Origin: a virus
DNA length: 23,280 nucleotides
IMG/VR virus record: IMGVR_UViG_3300031963_000952
Location: 1-23,280 of that record
Direction: 5' to 3' (one strand)
Each line of letters begins with the position of its first letter. The first letter of the stretch is position 1. A model generated the notes under the pieces. It was not told the origin of the DNA and did no database searches. It saw only the letters and a program-made list of their open reading frames with translations. Both the position numbers and the translations under genes were made by a program. Below, piece after piece: positions 22,875 to 23,280 of the stretch.

Positions 22875-22982
22875 CTAGCGTACCAAATGGTATACGCCAG
22901 CAACTACACTCATTACTACTATGCCAACAAACATTATAATGTTAATGGCAACACATATTTTTTCTAATTTATCGCTATTCAT
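22875..22982 (-). CDS. 35-aa single-pass membrane protein
   Basis: The protein begins MNSDKLEKICVAINIIMFVG and continues IVVMSVVAGVYHLVR. A charged N-terminus precedes a hydrophobic helix of about 21 residues (VAINII to VAGVY) and a short basic end. The start lies 3 nt after the stop of the 28-aa gene (TAA CAT ATG), in the same direction, and both start codons sit in the same context (CATATGAA). A plus-strand frame across the same bases is longer but antisense to these genes. Function unknown; size and topology fit a membrane micro-protein. Confidence 0.5.
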   Translation of the reverse strand: MNSDKLEKICVAINIIMFVGIVVMSVVAGVYHLVR

Positions 22983-22985
22983 ATG

Positions 22986-23072
22986 TTATTGTTCTTTAAA
23001 TATTATTTGGTACATAAATCCACCTATCACCATTGATGCTACTACGAGCGCTGTTATTTCTATTATGTTCAT
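22986..23072 (-). CDS. 28-aa single-pass membrane protein
   Basis: The protein is MNIIEITALVVASMVIGGFM followed by YQIIFKEQ: one hydrophobic helix with a short charged end. It starts 24 nt after the stop of the gene at the right edge and is followed at once by the 35-aa membrane protein. Its ribosome-binding region is A-rich with no Shine-Dalgarno sequence, as elsewhere in the window. With only 28 codons, coding status depends on the tandem arrangement and the hydrophobic pattern. Confidence 0.4.
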   Translation of the reverse strand: MNIIEITALVVASMVIGGFMYQIIFKEQ

Positions 23073-23096
23073 ATGTGTGTTATTTATTTGTTATTA

Positions 23097-23280
23097 TTAT
23101 TTTACTACAAACCAATATCTATTTAAAGGAAAATATACGTAACCATTTATAGCAGTATAATTACCTACATCACCTATTGGTTTTAATATTATCTGATCAT
23201 CTTCTTCATCTACAGCCATCACTTCAAATAATGTTGGTGCGATAAATTGGTTAGGCTCTAAATCAAATACTAATTGACCT
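23097..23280 (-). CDS. 3' end of an unidentified gene
   Basis: The last 60 codons of a minus-strand gene enter from the right edge and stop at TAA 23099-23097. The fragment includes FDLEPNQFIAPTLFEVMAVD, DDQIILKPIGDVGNYTAING and a final YFPLNRYWFVVK. The acidic linker and alternating hydrophobic strands suggest a small beta-rich domain. Nothing identifies the family from this part. It is followed by the two micro membrane genes in the same direction. Confidence 0.65.
   Translation of the reverse strand, partial: GQLVFDLEPNQFIAPTLFEVMAVDEEDDQIILKPIGDVGNYTAINGYVYFPLNRYWFVVK

Noticed and set aside
22921-23142. Plus-strand frame of 73 codons with hydrophobic segments
   Set aside because: It lies opposite two tandem minus-strand micro genes and the 3' end of a third gene, all in the direction of the neighbourhood. 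Its hydrophobicity comes from the complement of AT-rich coding sequence.
1-23280. CRISPR array, insertion sequence or retron
   Set aside because: No regularly spaced repeats, transposase, reverse transcriptase or IS-type inverted ends were seen on either strand.

Overview
The window is a 23.3-kb stretch of an AT-rich tailed-phage genome, most likely a T4-type myovirus with a contractile tail. Four genes can be placed by family: a gp6-like baseplate wedge protein, a gp25-like wedge protein, a gp5/VgrG-like central spike, and a gp55-like late sigma factor. A TOPRIM primase and a PD-(D/E)XK nuclease lie at the left end. The host is probably a member of the Bacteroidota. This is an inference from the near-total absence of Shine-Dalgarno sequences before the start codons (A/T-rich leaders instead) and from a small lipoprotein whose style is common in that phylum. 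No sequence here names the host directly.

Almost every gene is on the minus strand, so the gene order reads from right to left. The right end (about 21.8-23.3 kb) holds the 3' part of an unidentified gene, three very small membrane proteins of 28, 35 and 54 aa, a 343-nt gene-free stretch rich in inverted repeats, a tRNA-Glu(UUC) and a complete tmRNA followed by a terminator. Next (19.6-21.7 kb) come small accessory genes, including an isolated 57-aa lipoprotein with its own terminator and a divergently transcribed 158-aa gene with its own strong terminator. That 158-aa gene is the only plus-strand gene.

From 19.6 to 18.8 kb there is an HD-domain hydrolase closed by a terminator. From 18.7 kb to the left edge the genes are packed nose to tail: a small membrane protein, the late sigma factor, then a virion block (helical protein, spike, several small structural proteins, gp25, gp6 and about eight tail or baseplate-periphery proteins), and finally a GIY-YIG protein, the primase and the nuclease. 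Many junctions overlap as ATGA or TAATG, which suggests translational coupling.

The 10-mer TATTTATAAT occurs in exact form at five intergenic positions, always on the coding strand and 2-31 nt before a start codon, with no evident -35 element. Together with the gp55-like sigma gene this suggests a phage-specific late promoter. The most unusual single feature is the tmRNA. Its tag reading frame ends in the expected Leu-Ala-Ala-stop, but it can run for up to 36 codons from an ATG and contains a 13-bp hairpin, so it would be far longer than the usual tag of roughly ten residues. A second oddity is a concanavalin-like domain that seems to be divided between two adjacent genes, with a copy of the promoter-like motif at the junction.
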